A DNA stretch of 64,000 bases from UBA4615 sp046046245 (GCA_046046245.1 JBJOKE010000021.1:1-64000), one strand, 5' to 3'; numbered from the stretch's first letter, positions 18,059 through 28,583 are shown. Made by a program: numbers and translations. Notes: a model not told the origin generated them from the letters alone.

Positions 18059-18931
18059 TTGATCGCCCAGCAACTGGTCAACGGGCTGATGCTCGGCAGC
18101 GTCTATGCGCTGATCGGCATCGGCTACACGCTGGTCTTCGGCGTGCTGAGGATGCTGAACCTCGCGCACGCCTACCTGTTCATGGCCGCCCCCTTCGTCG
18201 CGCTCAGCCTCGGCGCGGCGGGCGTGCACCCGGCCTTCGCGCTCGCCGGTGGCCTCGCGGCCGCGGCGCTGCTCGGCATGGTGCTGTACTACGCGGCGTT
18301 CCGCCCGATCTCGAGCCAGCACGCGCTCGGCGGCTTCGTCACCAGCCTGTCGTTCGGCATCGTGCTGCAGGTGATCGTCGTCAACCGCTTCGGCACGCTG
18401 CAGAAGCCGTTCTCCTTCGGCCTCGCGCTGCCCGACCTGGAGCTGGGAACCGTGCTGCTGAGCGGCCTGCAGGCGGCCAGCCTCGCGCTGTCGGCCGCGC
18501 TGATGGTCGGCTTGCTGCTGCTGCTCAAGCGTACGCGCTTCGGCCGCAACGTCCGCGCGATCGCCGAGAACGAGACCGCGGCCGCGCTGCTCGGCGTCGC
18601 GGTGCCGCGCAACATCCTCGCGGTGTTCGCGCTGTCGTCGGGGCTCGCCGGGCTGGCCGGCCTGATGGTCGCGCTGCGCTTCGAGCAGATCGGCGCCTAC
18701 ATGGGCGACCACTACGCGACCAAGGCGCTCGCGGTGATCGTCATCGGCGGGCTCGGCGACGTCCGCGGCGCGATGGCCGCGGGCCTGCTGCTCGGCGTCT
18801 GCGAGGTGCTGTTCCAGGCCTACGCGCCCACCGGCTGGTCGGAGGCCTTCGTCTGGCTGCTGCTGATCGGCGTCTTCCTGCTCAAGCCCGAAGGCCTGTT
18901 CGGCACGGGCGTGCAGCGCCGGGAGGTCTGA
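18059..18931 (+). CDS. livH: Branched-chain-type ABC transporter permease LivH
   Basis: Inner membrane permease, 290 residues. LIAQQLVNGLMLGSVYALIG followed by GYTLVFGVLRMLNLAHA is the LivH signature. Multiple hydrophobic helices follow, and NETAAALLGVAVPRNILAVF is the EAA-like coupling loop. The start is TTG at 18059, chosen because GGAGGA ends 8 bases upstream and the conserved N-terminus starts there; no ATG or GTG fits. Its stop overlaps the ATG of livM by one base. Confidence 0.92.
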   Translation: MIAQQLVNGLMLGSVYALIGIGYTLVFGVLRMLNLAHAYLFMAAPFVALSLGAAGVHPAFALAGGLAAAALLGMVLYYAAFRPISSQHALGGFVTSLSFGIVLQVIVVNRFGTLQKPFSFGLALPDLELGTVLLSGLQAASLALSAALMVGLLLLLKRTRFGRNVRAIAENETAAALLGVAVPRNILAVFALSSGLAGLAGLMVALRFEQIGAYMGDHYATKALAVIVIGGLGDVRGAMAAGLLLGVCEVLFQAYAPTGWSEAFVWLLLIGVFLLKPEGLFGTGVQRREV

Positions 18932-19826
18932 TGGAGATCCTCCTGTCGGAGCCGGTGCAGGCGATCGTCGCGATCAACCTGCTGCTGGTGCTGAGCCTGC
19001 TGTTCCCCTTCGTGACCGGCGTCTGGTCGCTCGGCCTGCCGGGCTTCATGGCGGTGGGCGCGTACGCGGGCGCCTGGCTGTCGACGCAGGCCGGCTGGCC
19101 GGTCTGGGCCGCGCTCGCGGTGTCGGCGGTGACCGGCTCGATCGCCACCCTGCCCTTCGGCCTGCTCGCGCTGCGGATCCGCGGCATCTACCTGGCGATC
19201 GCGACGCTCGCGGCCGCCGAGCTCACGCTGCTGTTCTTCTCGCACTTCAAGCCCACCGGCGCGGTGATGGGCCTGACCGGCATGCCCTTCCTCGACCCGC
19301 GCTGGATCGTCGCGATGGCCGCGCTGGCATTCGCCTTCAGCGCCTGGCTCTACTGCACGCGGCTGGGCAAGGCGATGCAGGCGGCCGGCTCCGATCCGGT
19401 GGTGGCGGCCTGCCACGGCCTGAACGTGCCGGTGCTGCAGCTGTCCGCGCTCGCGCTCGGCGGCGCATTCGCCGGCCTCGCCGGCGGCTGCTTCGCGCAC
19501 TTCTACTCGTTCATCGCGCCGAACAACTTCGGCTTCCACCGCACCGTCGACATCCTGATGTTCCTCGTGATCGGCGGCTTCACGCCGGTGGGCGCGGCGC
19601 TCGGGTCCACGGTCCTCACGTTGATCCCGCAGTTCGTCGGCGGCCTGGAGAAGTGGGCCCCGGCGCTCTACGGCGCGATCGCGCTCGCGATGGCCGCGTT
19701 CATGCCCGCCGGGCTCGTGCCGAAGAACCGGTTCGCGTCCCTGCTGCGACGCCGTGCCGCGCCGCCGGCCGCCGCCGCGGTCCGCACGCAGGCCGCCGCG
19801 CCGACCGTCCGCGAAGGAGGCGCCTG

Positions 19827-19827
<1 letters not shown>
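18931..19827 (+). CDS. livM: Branched-chain-type ABC transporter permease LivM
   Basis: Second inner membrane permease, 298 residues. The LivM pattern is clear: IAINLLLVLSLLFPFVTGVW, SLGLPGFMAVGAYAGAWLS, LRIRGIYLAIATLAAAEL and the coupling loop GSDPVVAACHGLNVPVLQL. The C-terminus ends in an Ala/Arg-rich tail. ATG at 18931 and stop overlap with livG (TGATG). Confidence 0.92.
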
Positions 19828-20570
<743 letters not shown>

Positions 20571-20572
20571 CG

Positions 20573-21319
20573 GTGACCGACGTCGACGTGAAGGACGGCC
20601 TGAGGGTCGAGGGGCTGACCGTGGGTTACGGCAAGGCGCCGGTGCTCGAGGGCCTGTCGCTCGCGGTGCCGCGCGGCCAGGTGGTGGCGGTCGTCGGTCC
20701 GAACGGTGCCGGCAAGAGCACGCTGGTCCGCACGGTCGCCGGGCTGCTGCGGCCCTCGGCCGGTCGGATCGACTTCGACGGCACGTCGCTGCTGCGCAGG
20801 CGCCCCAACGAGATCGCCCGCGGCGGCGTGCTGATGGTGCCCGAGACCCGCGACATCTTCGGCGGCATGACCGTCTGGGAGAACCTGAAGGTCGCCTTCG
20901 ACAACCTCGACCCCGACGGCGACGAGCATGCCGCCTTCGAACGGATCTACGGCCTGTTCCCGATCCTGCGCGAGCGGCGCGAGCAGGTGGCCGGCAACCT
21001 GTCGGGCGGCCAGCAGCAGATGCTCGCGATCGGCCGCGCGCTGCTCGGCCGGCCGAAGCTGCTGATGCTCGACGAGCCCTCGCTCGGGCTGGCGCGGATC
21101 GTGATCGTCGACATCTACGCCTCGCTGAGGCGGCTGCGCGAGGAGGGCATCACGGTGCTGCTGGTCGAGCAGAACGCGACGATGGCGGTGGACTTCGCCG
21201 ACCACTCGCTGGTGCTGGTCAACGGCCGCGTGGTGCTGCAGGGCCCGCGCGATGCGATGCGCGGCAACGAGGAGATGGTGCGTCACTACCTGGGCGGCAC
21301 GACCGCGACCGCCCGCTGA
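20573..21319 (+). CDS. livF: Branched-chain-type ABC transporter ATPase LivF
   Basis: ATPase of 248 residues from GTG 20573, 2 bases after livG. Walker A GPNGAGKSTLVRTVAGLL, signature LSGGQQQMLAIGRALLG, Walker B LLMLDEPSLGLARIVI and switch His region replaced by the LivF type LLVEQNATMAVDFADH. In most LivF proteins the D-loop reads GLAP; here it is GLARI, a minor change. Confidence 0.93.
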   Translation: MTDVDVKDGLRVEGLTVGYGKAPVLEGLSLAVPRGQVVAVVGPNGAGKSTLVRTVAGLLRPSAGRIDFDGTSLLRRRPNEIARGGVLMVPETRDIFGGMTVWENLKVAFDNLDPDGDEHAAFERIYGLFPILRERREQVAGNLSGGQQQMLAIGRALLGRPKLLMLDEPSLGLARIVIVDIYASLRRLREEGITVLLVEQNATMAVDFADHSLVLVNGRVVLQGPRDAMRGNEEMVRHYLGGTTATAR

Positions 21320-21339
21320 CCGCGACGAGGACACGATCG

Positions 21340-22968
21340 ATGGAACAGCCCGACTGGAGCACCCTGACCTACGGCGAGGCGCTGCGCCGGACCGCGCGCC
21401 GCGTGCCGGACCGCACCGCGCTCGTCGGCTCCGGCGACCGGATGACCTTCGCCGAGCTCGACCGCGCGGCCGACGAGCTCGCGCACGGTCTCGCGGGCCT
21501 CGGCGTCGCGCGCGGCGACCAGGTCGCGCTCTGGGTGACGAACTGCCCCGAATGGGTCGTCTGCTGGATGGCCTGCACGCGGGTCGGCGCGGTGCTGGTG
21601 CCGATCAACACCCGCTTCAAGCCCGACGAGGTCGAGTACATCCTGAAGCAGTCGGACGCGCGCGTGCTGATCGCGATGGACCGCTACTGGGACATCGACT
21701 TCCTCGGCATGATCCGCGCGCTGGCCCCCGAGCTCGACGGCGCCGAGCCCGGCCGGCTCGCGAGCGCGCGCGTGCCCGAGCTGCGCGCGGTCGCGCTCTG
21801 GGGCGACCTGCGGGCGCCCGGCTGCACGAGCGTCGCGGCGCTGCGCCGCGCCGGGGCCGAGCGGATGGCGGCCGGCGGCACGCTCCCCGAGGTCTCGCCC
21901 GACGACCCGGTGATCATCGTCTACACCTCGGGCACCACCGGCCATCCGAAAGGCGCGATGCACGGCCACGTGGTGATGCGCAACGCGGCGAACATCGGGC
22001 GGGTGATGCACATCGAGCCGGGCGACGTGATCCTCGGCCACATGCCCTTCTACCACGTGGCCGGCGCGTTCACCGCCTGCACGCCGACGATCATGCTCGG
22101 CTGCACGCTGGTGACGATGCCGCAGTGGCAGCCCGACGAGGCGCTCGAGATCATCGAGCGCGAACGGGTGACGATCTTCGGCGGCATCCCCACGCACTTC
22201 ATCGACTGCCTCGACGCGATCCGCCGCACCCCGCGCGACGTCTCGTGCCTGAAGTCGGCGTGGATCGGCGGCGCGCCGGTCACGCCCGACGTCGCGATGG
22301 CCTCGAAGCAGGAGCTCGGGCTGCGTGCGCTGCAGGCGGTCTACGGCATGACCGAGACGACCGCGGCCACCGTCTTCAGCGAGTTCGACGCACCGCTCGA
22401 GGTGCTCTGCGACAACAAGGGCAAGCCGATCGGCGAGTTCGAGGTGATCGTCGCCGATCCGATCCAGGGCACGCCGCTGCCGGTGGGCACCGTCGGCGAG
22501 GTCCGCGTCCGCGGCCACCTGGTGATGAAGGGCTACTACAAGAACCCGACGGCCACCGCCGAGGTGATCACGCCCGACGGCTGGTTCCGCACCGGCGACC
22601 TCGGTGTCTTCGACGAGCAGGGCTACCTGAAGATCACCGGCCGGCTGAAGGAGATGTTCATCGTCGGCGGCTCGAACGCCTATCCGGCCGAGATCGAGCG
22701 GCTGCTGCAGGGCATCCCCGAGGTCAAGCAGGCGGTGGTGGTCGGCGTGCCGCACGCGCGGCTGGGCGAGGTGGGCTACGCGTTCGTGCAGCTGCACGAG
22801 CCCGGCTCGATGACGGCCGAGCGGCTGGTCGCGACCGCGCGCCCGATGATGGCCGACTACAAGGTGCCGCGGCACGTCGTCTTCGTCGACGACTTCCCGC
22901 GGACCACCACCGGCAAGATCCAGCGCTTCGTGCTGCAGCGGCAGGCCCGCGAACGCGTGGGCGGCTGA
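21340..22968 (+). CDS. Acyl-CoA ligase (AMP-dependent synthetase)
   Basis: Cytosolic ANL-family ligase, 542 residues, forming an acyl-CoA through an acyl-adenylate. P-loop IVYTSGTTGHPKGAMHGH (near residue 193), YGMTETTAATVF, GWFRTGDLGVFDEQGYLKI (motifs GWFRTGDLG and GYLKITGR) and the catalytic Lys in TTTGKIQRF are intact. Substrate not predictable; by context it activates the acid imported by the adjacent ABC system or one released by the monooxygenase. AGGACA is close upstream. Confidence 0.92.
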   Translation: MEQPDWSTLTYGEALRRTARRVPDRTALVGSGDRMTFAELDRAADELAHGLAGLGVARGDQVALWVTNCPEWVVCWMACTRVGAVLVPINTRFKPDEVEYILKQSDARVLIAMDRYWDIDFLGMIRALAPELDGAEPGRLASARVPELRAVALWGDLRAPGCTSVAALRRAGAERMAAGGTLPEVSPDDPVIIVYTSGTTGHPKGAMHGHVVMRNAANIGRVMHIEPGDVILGHMPFYHVAGAFTACTPTIMLGCTLVTMPQWQPDEALEIIERERVTIFGGIPTHFIDCLDAIRRTPRDVSCLKSAWIGGAPVTPDVAMASKQELGLRALQAVYGMTETTAATVFSEFDAPLEVLCDNKGKPIGEFEVIVADPIQGTPLPVGTVGEVRVRGHLVMKGYYKNPTATAEVITPDGWFRTGDLGVFDEQGYLKITGRLKEMFIVGGSNAYPAEIERLLQGIPEVKQAVVVGVPHARLGEVGYAFVQLHEPGSMTAERLVATARPMMADYKVPRHVVFVDDFPRTTTGKIQRFVLQRQARERVGG

Positions 22969-22988
22969 CCCGCGGCGGCGAGGACGAC

Positions 22989-23588
22989 GTGACGATCCGC
23001 GACGACATCCGCACGCTGAAGAAGGAGCGCATCCTCGAGGAGTCGCAGCGCCTCTTCTACGAGCGCGGCTTCCGCGGCACGAGCCTCGATGCCATCGCCG
23101 AATCGCTCGAGATCTCGAAGCCGTTCATCTACGGCGCCTACGAGCGCAAGGTCGACATCCTCGTCGACATCTACCTGCGCGCGGTCAACCGCTCGCTCGA
23201 GACGATCCGCGCCGCCCGCCTGGCCGGCGGCACGCCCACCGAGCAGCTCAGGCGCTTCGCCGCGACCTTCACCGAGGTGGTGATCGCGAACCAGCCCGGC
23301 GTGGCGGTGTTCTTCCGCGAGGAGGCTTCGATCCCGCCGGAGTCGGTCCGCCTGATCAACGACCTGAAGGGCGAGTTCGACGACGCGCTGGCCGCGCTGG
23401 TCGAGGCGGGCGTGGCCGCAGGCGAGTTCCGCGTCGACGATCCGCGGCTCGCCACCCTGGCGATCGGCGGGATGATGAGCTGGGCCTACGTCTGGTTCCG
23501 TCCCGGCGGCCGGCTCCAGCCCGCGCAGATCGCGGCGCAGATGACCACCTACGCGCTGCGGATCGTGGGCAGCGTGGAGGACCGCTGA
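22989..23588 (+). CDS. TetR/AcrR family transcriptional regulator
   Basis: A 199-residue one-component regulator. The N-terminal helix-turn-helix reads KKERILEESQRLFYERGF, GTSLDAIAESLEISKPFIYG and YERKVDILVDIY, the usual TetR pattern; the C-terminal ligand domain resembles regulators of acyl-CoA metabolism. It is embedded in the operon 20 bases after the ligase gene, so it probably autoregulates the whole operon, with an acyl-CoA as a likely effector (inference). Candidate operators are at 16735-16773. Starts at GTG. Confidence 0.92.
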   Translation: MTIRDDIRTLKKERILEESQRLFYERGFRGTSLDAIAESLEISKPFIYGAYERKVDILVDIYLRAVNRSLETIRAARLAGGTPTEQLRRFAATFTEVVIANQPGVAVFFREEASIPPESVRLINDLKGEFDDALAALVEAGVAAGEFRVDDPRLATLAIGGMMSWAYVWFRPGGRLQPAQIAAQMTTYALRIVGSVEDR

Positions 23589-23589
23589 G

Positions 23590-24354
23590 GTGCCGGTCGT
23601 CGTCGACCTCGTCGCGCCGCGCGTGGCCCGCGTGACCGTCGACCACGTCGCACGCCGCAACGCGCTCGGAGAGCGCGAGTTCCGCGACCTCGCCGCGCTG
23701 TGGCCGCGGCTCGCCGAGGACCGCTCGGTCCGCGCCGTGGTGGTGCGCGGCGCCGGCGGCGTGGCGTTCTGCTCGGGCGCGGACCTGTCGGATCCGCGCC
23801 TGTCGACGCTGCCCGACATCGACGACCTGATCGACGCCGCGCTGCTGAAGACCCGCTTCTTCCCGAAGCCGCTGGTGGCCGCGATCGGCGGCGCCTGCGT
23901 GGCGGGCGGCCTGGAGCTCGCGCTGTCCTGCGACCTGCGCGTGGTCGCCGCGGGCGCGAGGCTCGGTCTGCCCGAGGTCCGCTGGGGCATCCTGCCCTCG
24001 GGCGGCGCCGCGATGAAGCTGGTCGACCAGATCGGCCAGGCCGACGCGATGCGGCTGATGATGACCGGCGAGCTGATCGACGGCACCGAGGCCGCGCGCC
24101 TCGGCCTCGCCGCGCTCGTGCCCGATGCGGCCCACGCCGAGGCCGAGGCGCTCCGGCTCGCGCTGCGGATCGCCGAGGCGAGCCCCGTCGCCGTGCAGGC
24201 CACCAAGCGCGCGGTCTTCGACGCGCGGATGGCCGCCTACGCGGCCCGCGAGCCCGCCGAGCGCACGCTGGTCGCGACGGTCCGCGCGAGCGGCCACGCC
24301 GCGATCGGCGCCGCCGCCTTCCTCGCGCGCCGGACACCCGATTACCCCGACTAG
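23590..24354 (+). CDS. Enoyl-CoA hydratase/isomerase family protein
   Basis: Crotonase-fold enzyme of 254 residues. The oxyanion-hole segment FCSGADLSDPRL, the ACVAGGLELALSCDLRVV helix and LGLPEVRWGILPSGGAAMKL are conserved. Glu in LGLPEVRWG is in place; the second catalytic acid is less clear, so hydratase, isomerase or hydrolase activity are all possible. GTG start, 1 base after the TetR stop; beta-oxidation-like role following the ligase. Confidence 0.9.
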   Translation: MPVVVDLVAPRVARVTVDHVARRNALGEREFRDLAALWPRLAEDRSVRAVVVRGAGGVAFCSGADLSDPRLSTLPDIDDLIDAALLKTRFFPKPLVAAIGGACVAGGLELALSCDLRVVAAGARLGLPEVRWGILPSGGAAMKLVDQIGQADAMRLMMTGELIDGTEAARLGLAALVPDAAHAEAEALRLALRIAEASPVAVQATKRAVFDARMAAYAAREPAERTLVATVRASGHAAIGAAAFLARRTPDYPD

Positions 24355-24368
24355 AAAGGACTCCTCCG

Positions 24369-26273
24369 ATGGACGACGCCCGACGTGAACAGGCCCTGCG
24401 GGAGGCCTCGGTACCGACCCTGCTGATGTGCCTCGCGCAGATCACGCGCGACCGCCGCTGGCTCGAGGACCCGTTCCGGCCGCAGCGCGACGTGTCGATC
24501 TTCGCCGAGCCCACCGGCGGACTGTCGCCGCAGGCGCAGCAGACGGTACGCGAGTCGATCGCGCGCGTTCTGGACGAGCTCGCCGACGGCCGTCGCGCGC
24601 TGCCGCCGCTGCCCGACGAGGACGCGCTGCACGAGATGATGAACGTCTGCGTCGGCGAGCACGTGCCGCGCGAGTACGCGGTGATGGCCGCCGAGGAGAT
24701 GGGCTTCCGCAGCCGCGACGTCGACTGGACCGCGCCGCCCGCCAGCGACCGCGTCGACGCCTTCCGCGTGCTGGTGATCGGCGCGGGCTTCTCGGGGATC
24801 GCCGCCGGCCGGCAGCTGAAGTCGATGGGGCTGCCCTTCGACATCGTGGAGAAGCTGCCCGACGTCGGCGGCGTCTGGCTGGAGAACGACTATCCGGAGG
24901 CCGGCGTCGACACGCCGAACCACTTCTACTCGTTCTCCTGGGCTCCGAACCTCGGCTGGACCAGCAACTACTCGAAGCGCGACGAGGTCTGGGACTACCA
25001 GCGCCGTGTCTTCGACGAGACCGGACTGCGGCCGCACACCGAGTTCCTGACCGAGGTCACGACCTTGCGCTGGGTCGAGCCCGCGCACGCGTGGGACGTG
25101 ACGACCCGCGGCCCGGACGGCACCGAGCGCACCCGACGCTACCGCGCGGTGATCACCGCGGTCGGCAACCTGAACCGGCCGAAGCTCGCCGCGATCCCCG
25201 GCCTCGAGGGCTTCACCGGCGCCTGGTGGCACTCGGCGCAGTGGAACCACGACGTGCCCCTCGAGGACAAGGAGGTGGCGGTGATCGGCACCGGCGCGAG
25301 CGCGATGCAGTTCCTGCGCACCGTGGCCGGCCGAGCGAAGAAGGTGACGATCTTCCAGCGCTCGCCGCAGTGGGCGCGTCCGCCGCAGGACTACCACGGC
25401 ACCGTGACCCCCGAGTCGCGCTGGCTGCTCGAGCACGTGCCCTACTACTACGCCTGGTACCGCTTCGGCCTGATGTGGCGCTTCGGCGACGGCCTGCTGC
25501 CCACCGTGAAGCGCGATCCGTCGTGGCCGCATCCCGAGCGGTCGATGAACCACCGCAACGACCGGCAGCGCCAGCAGCTGACCGACTACATGCTCGGCGA
25601 ACTCGAAGGCCGGCCCGACCTCGTCGGGAAATGCCTGCCGAGCTACCCGCCCTACGGCAAGCGGATCCTGATCGACAACGGCTGGTTCCAGTCGCTCAAG
25701 CGCCCGAACGTCGAGCTGGTCACCGAGGCGGTGGAGCGCATCGAGGGCGACGAGCTCGTCACGCCCTCGGGCGCGCGCCACCGCGCCGACGTGATCGTGC
25801 TCGCCACCGGCTTCGAGGTCGGCAAGCTGCTGTGGCCGATGGACATCCGGGGCCGCTCGGGCACCCCACTGAAGGCGGTCTGGGGCGAGGACGACCCGCG
25901 CGCCTACCTCGGCATGACGGTGCCCGACTATCCGAACCTGTTCGTGATGTCGGGGCCGAGCACCGGGCTCGCGCACGGCGGCAGCGTGATCTTCGTGTCC
26001 GAGTGCCAGGTCCGGTACATCGCGTCGATGCTGCGCGAGATGATCGAGCAAGGGATCGACGAGGTCGAGGTGGAGCGCGCGGCGCACGACGCCTACAACG
26101 AACGGGTCGACGCCGAGCACGCGGACCTCGTCTGGTCGCATCCCGGGATGAACAACTGGTACCGCAACAAGGCGGGGCGCGTCTTCATCCCGATGCCGTT
26201 CCGGCTGGTCGACTACTGGCGGATGACCCACGCGCCGGCGCTCGACGACTACCGGACGGCCCCGGCCGGCTGA
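24369..26273 (+). CDS. Baeyer-Villiger-type flavin monooxygenase
   Basis: NADPH- and FAD-dependent monooxygenase of 634 residues, expected to insert oxygen next to a ketone carbonyl. After an N-terminal extension of about 130 residues, as in 4-hydroxyacetophenone monooxygenase-like enzymes, comes the FAD site VIGAGFSGIAAG, then the Baeyer-Villiger fingerprint FTGAWWHSAQW (matches FxGxxxHxxxW), the NADPH site VIGTGASAMQF and the second ATGFEVGKL motif. Last gene of the ABC-ligase-TetR-hydratase operon, so the likely substrate is an imported ketone or one formed in the pathway. AAGGA precedes the ATG. Confidence 0.9.
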   Translation: MDDARREQALREASVPTLLMCLAQITRDRRWLEDPFRPQRDVSIFAEPTGGLSPQAQQTVRESIARVLDELADGRRALPPLPDEDALHEMMNVCVGEHVPREYAVMAAEEMGFRSRDVDWTAPPASDRVDAFRVLVIGAGFSGIAAGRQLKSMGLPFDIVEKLPDVGGVWLENDYPEAGVDTPNHFYSFSWAPNLGWTSNYSKRDEVWDYQRRVFDETGLRPHTEFLTEVTTLRWVEPAHAWDVTTRGPDGTERTRRYRAVITAVGNLNRPKLAAIPGLEGFTGAWWHSAQWNHDVPLEDKEVAVIGTGASAMQFLRTVAGRAKKVTIFQRSPQWARPPQDYHGTVTPESRWLLEHVPYYYAWYRFGLMWRFGDGLLPTVKRDPSWPHPERSMNHRNDRQRQQLTDYMLGELEGRPDLVGKCLPSYPPYGKRILIDNGWFQSLKRPNVELVTEAVERIEGDELVTPSGARHRADVIVLATGFEVGKLLWPMDIRGRSGTPLKAVWGEDDPRAYLGMTVPDYPNLFVMSGPSTGLAHGGSVIFVSECQVRYIASMLREMIEQGIDEVEVERAAHDAYNERVDAEHADLVWSHPGMNNWYRNKAGRVFIPMPFRLVDYWRMTHAPALDDYRTAPAG

Positions 26274-26291
26274 GGCCCGGCCCGCCGGGCC
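26274..26291. terminator. Palindrome between convergent genes
   Basis: GGCCCGGC-CC-GCCGGGCC directly after the monooxygenase stop codon, in a 26-base gap to the convergent phosphoribosyltransferase gene. Could terminate both; no T-run. Confidence 0.45.
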
Positions 26292-26299
26292 CCGGCGCG

Positions 26300-26971
26300 T
26301 CAGCCCGGTCCCGGCGCGGCGGCGGCGGCCTCGGCGAGCGCCGCGATCACCTCGGCGTCCTCGACCTGCCGGAAGTCCGCGTAGTGGCGGCCGACGGCAT
26401 CGAAGGGCTCGGGGGTGTCGAGGCAGATCACGTCGTCGACCTCGGCGCGCAGCGCCTCGAGCGTGTCGCGAGGCGCCACGGGCACGGCGAGCACGACGCG
26501 CGCCGGACTCCGGCGGCGCAGCGCCCGCAGCGCGGCCCGCAGCGTCGTGCCGGTGGCGATGCCGTCGTCGACCACGATCGCGGTCGCGCCGGCGAGCGGC
26601 ACCGGCGTGCGGCCGCCGGCATAGCGCGCCCGGCGCGCGACGAGCCCGGGCCGCTCCTGCGCGGCACGCGCCTCGATCCAGCCGCGCTCCAGGCCCAGCC
26701 CGACGCGGGTCGGCTCGTCGACCACGAGCTCGGGCGGATCGCCCTCGGCGATCGCCGCCACCGCGAACTCGGGCTGCCCGGGCGCGCCGATCTTGCGGAC
26801 CACCAGCAGCTCGAGCGGCGCGCGGAGCGTGCGTGCGAGCTCCGCGGCCACCGGCACGCCGCCGCGCGGCAGCGCGAGGACCACCACCGGCGGCGCGAGC
26901 GGACGGCCGGCGAACGCCGCGGCGAGCGCACGGCCGGCGGCGCGACGGTCGGCGAAGGGGGGACGGTTCAT
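26300..26971 (-). CDS. Phosphoribosyltransferase family protein
   Basis: A 223-residue type I PRTase-fold protein. The PRPP loop is IVVDDGIATGTTLRAALRAL (two acidic residues then the TGTT loop) and the fold start reads VVVLALPRGGVPVAAELAR, followed by LELLVVRKIGAPGQPEFAVAAIAE (motifs LVVRKIGAPG and EFAVAAIAEG). This subgroup occurs in stress or low-oxygen loci; its substrate is not known and some members act on other phosphoester substrates. The ATG overlaps the stop of the kinase gene upstream (ATGA), so the two are coupled. Confidence 0.88.
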   Translation of the reverse strand: MNRPPFADRRAAGRALAAAFAGRPLAPPVVVLALPRGGVPVAAELARTLRAPLELLVVRKIGAPGQPEFAVAAIAEGDPPELVVDEPTRVGLGLERGWIEARAAQERPGLVARRARYAGGRTPVPLAGATAIVVDDGIATGTTLRAALRALRRRSPARVVLAVPVAPRDTLEALRAEVDDVICLDTPEPFDAVGRHYADFRQVEDAEVIAALAEAAAAAPGPG

Positions 26972-28560
26972 CGGATCGCCTTCCAGCGGGCAGCGAGCCC
27001 ATCGAGGTCGAGCGGCCCGTCGGTGCGCACGTCGATCGCCGACACGCGCTCGTCGGCCGCGAGCGGCTCGCGCGAGGCGGCGAGCCGTTCGAGCACCGGT
27101 CCGTCCGCCTCGGACGGATCGTCGCCGCGGGCGCGGCGCGCGGCGACGCGCCGGTGCAGCAGGGGCAACGGCGCATCGCAGTCGAGGATCGCGAACGGCA
27201 CGCCGAGCGAGGCGGCGAGCGCCCGGAAGGCGTCGCGCTGCGGTCGGCGCAGGCAGGCCGCGTCGACGATCGTCGGCCAGCCCGCCCGCAGCGCGACGCC
27301 GGCCAGCGCGACGAGCCGCGCATAGGTGGCCCGCCCCGCCTGCGCGCCGTACAGGTCGCCCGCCGTGCTCGAGTCGTCGAGCGCGCCGAGTCCCGCCATC
27401 CGCTTGCGCTCGACATCCGAGCGCAGCCGCACGGCCCCAGTGCGCTCGAGCAGCGCGCGCGCGACCACGCTCTTGCCCGAACCGGGCAGGCCGTGGGTGA
27501 TCGCGAGCCGCGGCGACGGCGTGTCCGTCGCCTGCAGCGCGACCTCGAGCCAGCGCGCCGGCGTCGGCCCTCCCGAGGCGGTGCCGTCGCGCTCGCGCAG
27601 CGCGCCGACCAGCGCGCGCACGACGGCGCGGTAGGCGACGTAGAAGCGCAGCACGTCGAGGCCGTCGACGTCTCCGTCGGCCTGCAGGCAGTCGTCGAGG
27701 AACCCCCAGGCGAGGTCCTCGCGGCCGCGTGCGAGCAGGTCCGCGATCGGGAAGGCCAGGTCGCTGGCCGTGTCGATCCAGCGCAGCGACGCGTCGAACT
27801 CGATGCAGTCGAACGCGGTCACGCCATCGTCCTCGACCAGCACGTTGTCGAGGTGCAGGTCGCCGTGCCCCTCGCGGACCCGGCCCGCGCGCAGGCGTGT
27901 CTCCCAGCGCGGCGCGAGCGCCACCGAGAGTGCCTCGAGGCGCCCGCGCAGCCGCGCGCAGGTGGCGGCGTCGGCGAGCGGCGCGAGCGCGTCGAGCGCA
28001 CGCAGCGCGTCGTCGCGGATGCCGGCGGGACGGCCGTAGGGCGAGTCGGGCGGCGCGACCGGGGCCGCGCGGTGGAAGACGGCGAGCCGGCGCGCGAGCG
28101 CCGCCAGGTGCGAGGGCTCGAGCGTGCCGGCGGCGAGCCGCTCGCTCGCGATCGCGCCGTCCGGCAGGCGCCGCATCGCGACCGCCCAGTCGATCGGCTC
28201 GCCGACGCCCTCGAGCGACGGTCCGTCCGGCGCGGCCCGCACCGGCACCACCCCGAGGTACAGCGAGGGCACGAGCCGCCGGTTCAGTCGCACCTCCTCG
28301 TCGCAGGCATGGCGACGCAGCGCCGGCGTCGAGAAGTCGAGGAAGCCGAAGCGCACGGGCCGCTTCAGCTTCCAGGCGCGGTCGCCCGCGAGCAGGACCC
28401 ACGAGATGTGGGTCCGGACGATCCGCGTCGGCACGCCGGCCGCGGCGAAGCGGCGCGCGAGCGCCGAGGCGATGTCCGGGCCGGCGTCGGGCGGCAGCGT
28501 CGCCGCGCCGGCCGCAGCCGGCACGACGGAGTCGGTCCGCGGGTCCATGGACGACACCAT
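26968..28560 (-). CDS. Bifunctional APH-like kinase / P-loop ATPase
   Basis: A 530-residue two-domain protein. Residues about 25-340 form an aminoglycoside-phosphotransferase-like kinase: HISWVLLAGDRAWKLKRPVRF with the ATP-binding Lys, the catalytic loop GHGDLHLDNVLV and the metal site FDCIEFD. Residues about 350-530 are an adenylate-kinase-like P-loop domain: THGLPGSGKSVVARAL and RLRSDVERKRM. The phosphorylated substrate is unknown; antibiotic resistance is not implied. An alternative ATG lies 4 codons downstream (28548). Divergent from a paralogous kinase with an FNR-like box between them. Confidence 0.88.
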   Translation of the reverse strand: MVSSMDPRTDSVVPAAAGAATLPPDAGPDIASALARRFAAAGVPTRIVRTHISWVLLAGDRAWKLKRPVRFGFLDFSTPALRRHACDEEVRLNRRLVPSLYLGVVPVRAAPDGPSLEGVGEPIDWAVAMRRLPDGAIASERLAAGTLEPSHLAALARRLAVFHRAAPVAPPDSPYGRPAGIRDDALRALDALAPLADAATCARLRGRLEALSVALAPRWETRLRAGRVREGHGDLHLDNVLVEDDGVTAFDCIEFDASLRWIDTASDLAFPIADLLARGREDLAWGFLDDCLQADGDVDGLDVLRFYVAYRAVVRALVGALRERDGTASGGPTPARWLEVALQATDTPSPRLAITHGLPGSGKSVVARALLERTGAVRLRSDVERKRMAGLGALDDSSTAGDLYGAQAGRATYARLVALAGVALRAGWPTIVDAACLRRPQRDAFRALAASLGVPFAILDCDAPLPLLHRRVAARRARGDDPSEADGPVLERLAASREPLAADERVSAIDVRTDGPLDLDGLAARWKAIR

Positions 28561-28583
28561 GCCGCGAGCGCGCGGCGGCCGGG

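Noticed and set aside
19620..19632. TTGATCCCGCAG as a further FNR-like half-site
   Set aside because: It lies inside livM and codes conserved residues; the second half-site is missing.
24351..27416. A 1021-codon antisense frame over the monooxygenase gene
   Set aside because: No domain is visible, and it combines shadows of at least three genes; the sense strand has full motifs.
26968..28560. Aminoglycoside resistance gene
   Set aside because: The kinase fold is APH-like, but the context (P-loop fusion, PRPP genes, FNR-like box) points to metabolism, and such fusion proteins are not resistance enzymes.
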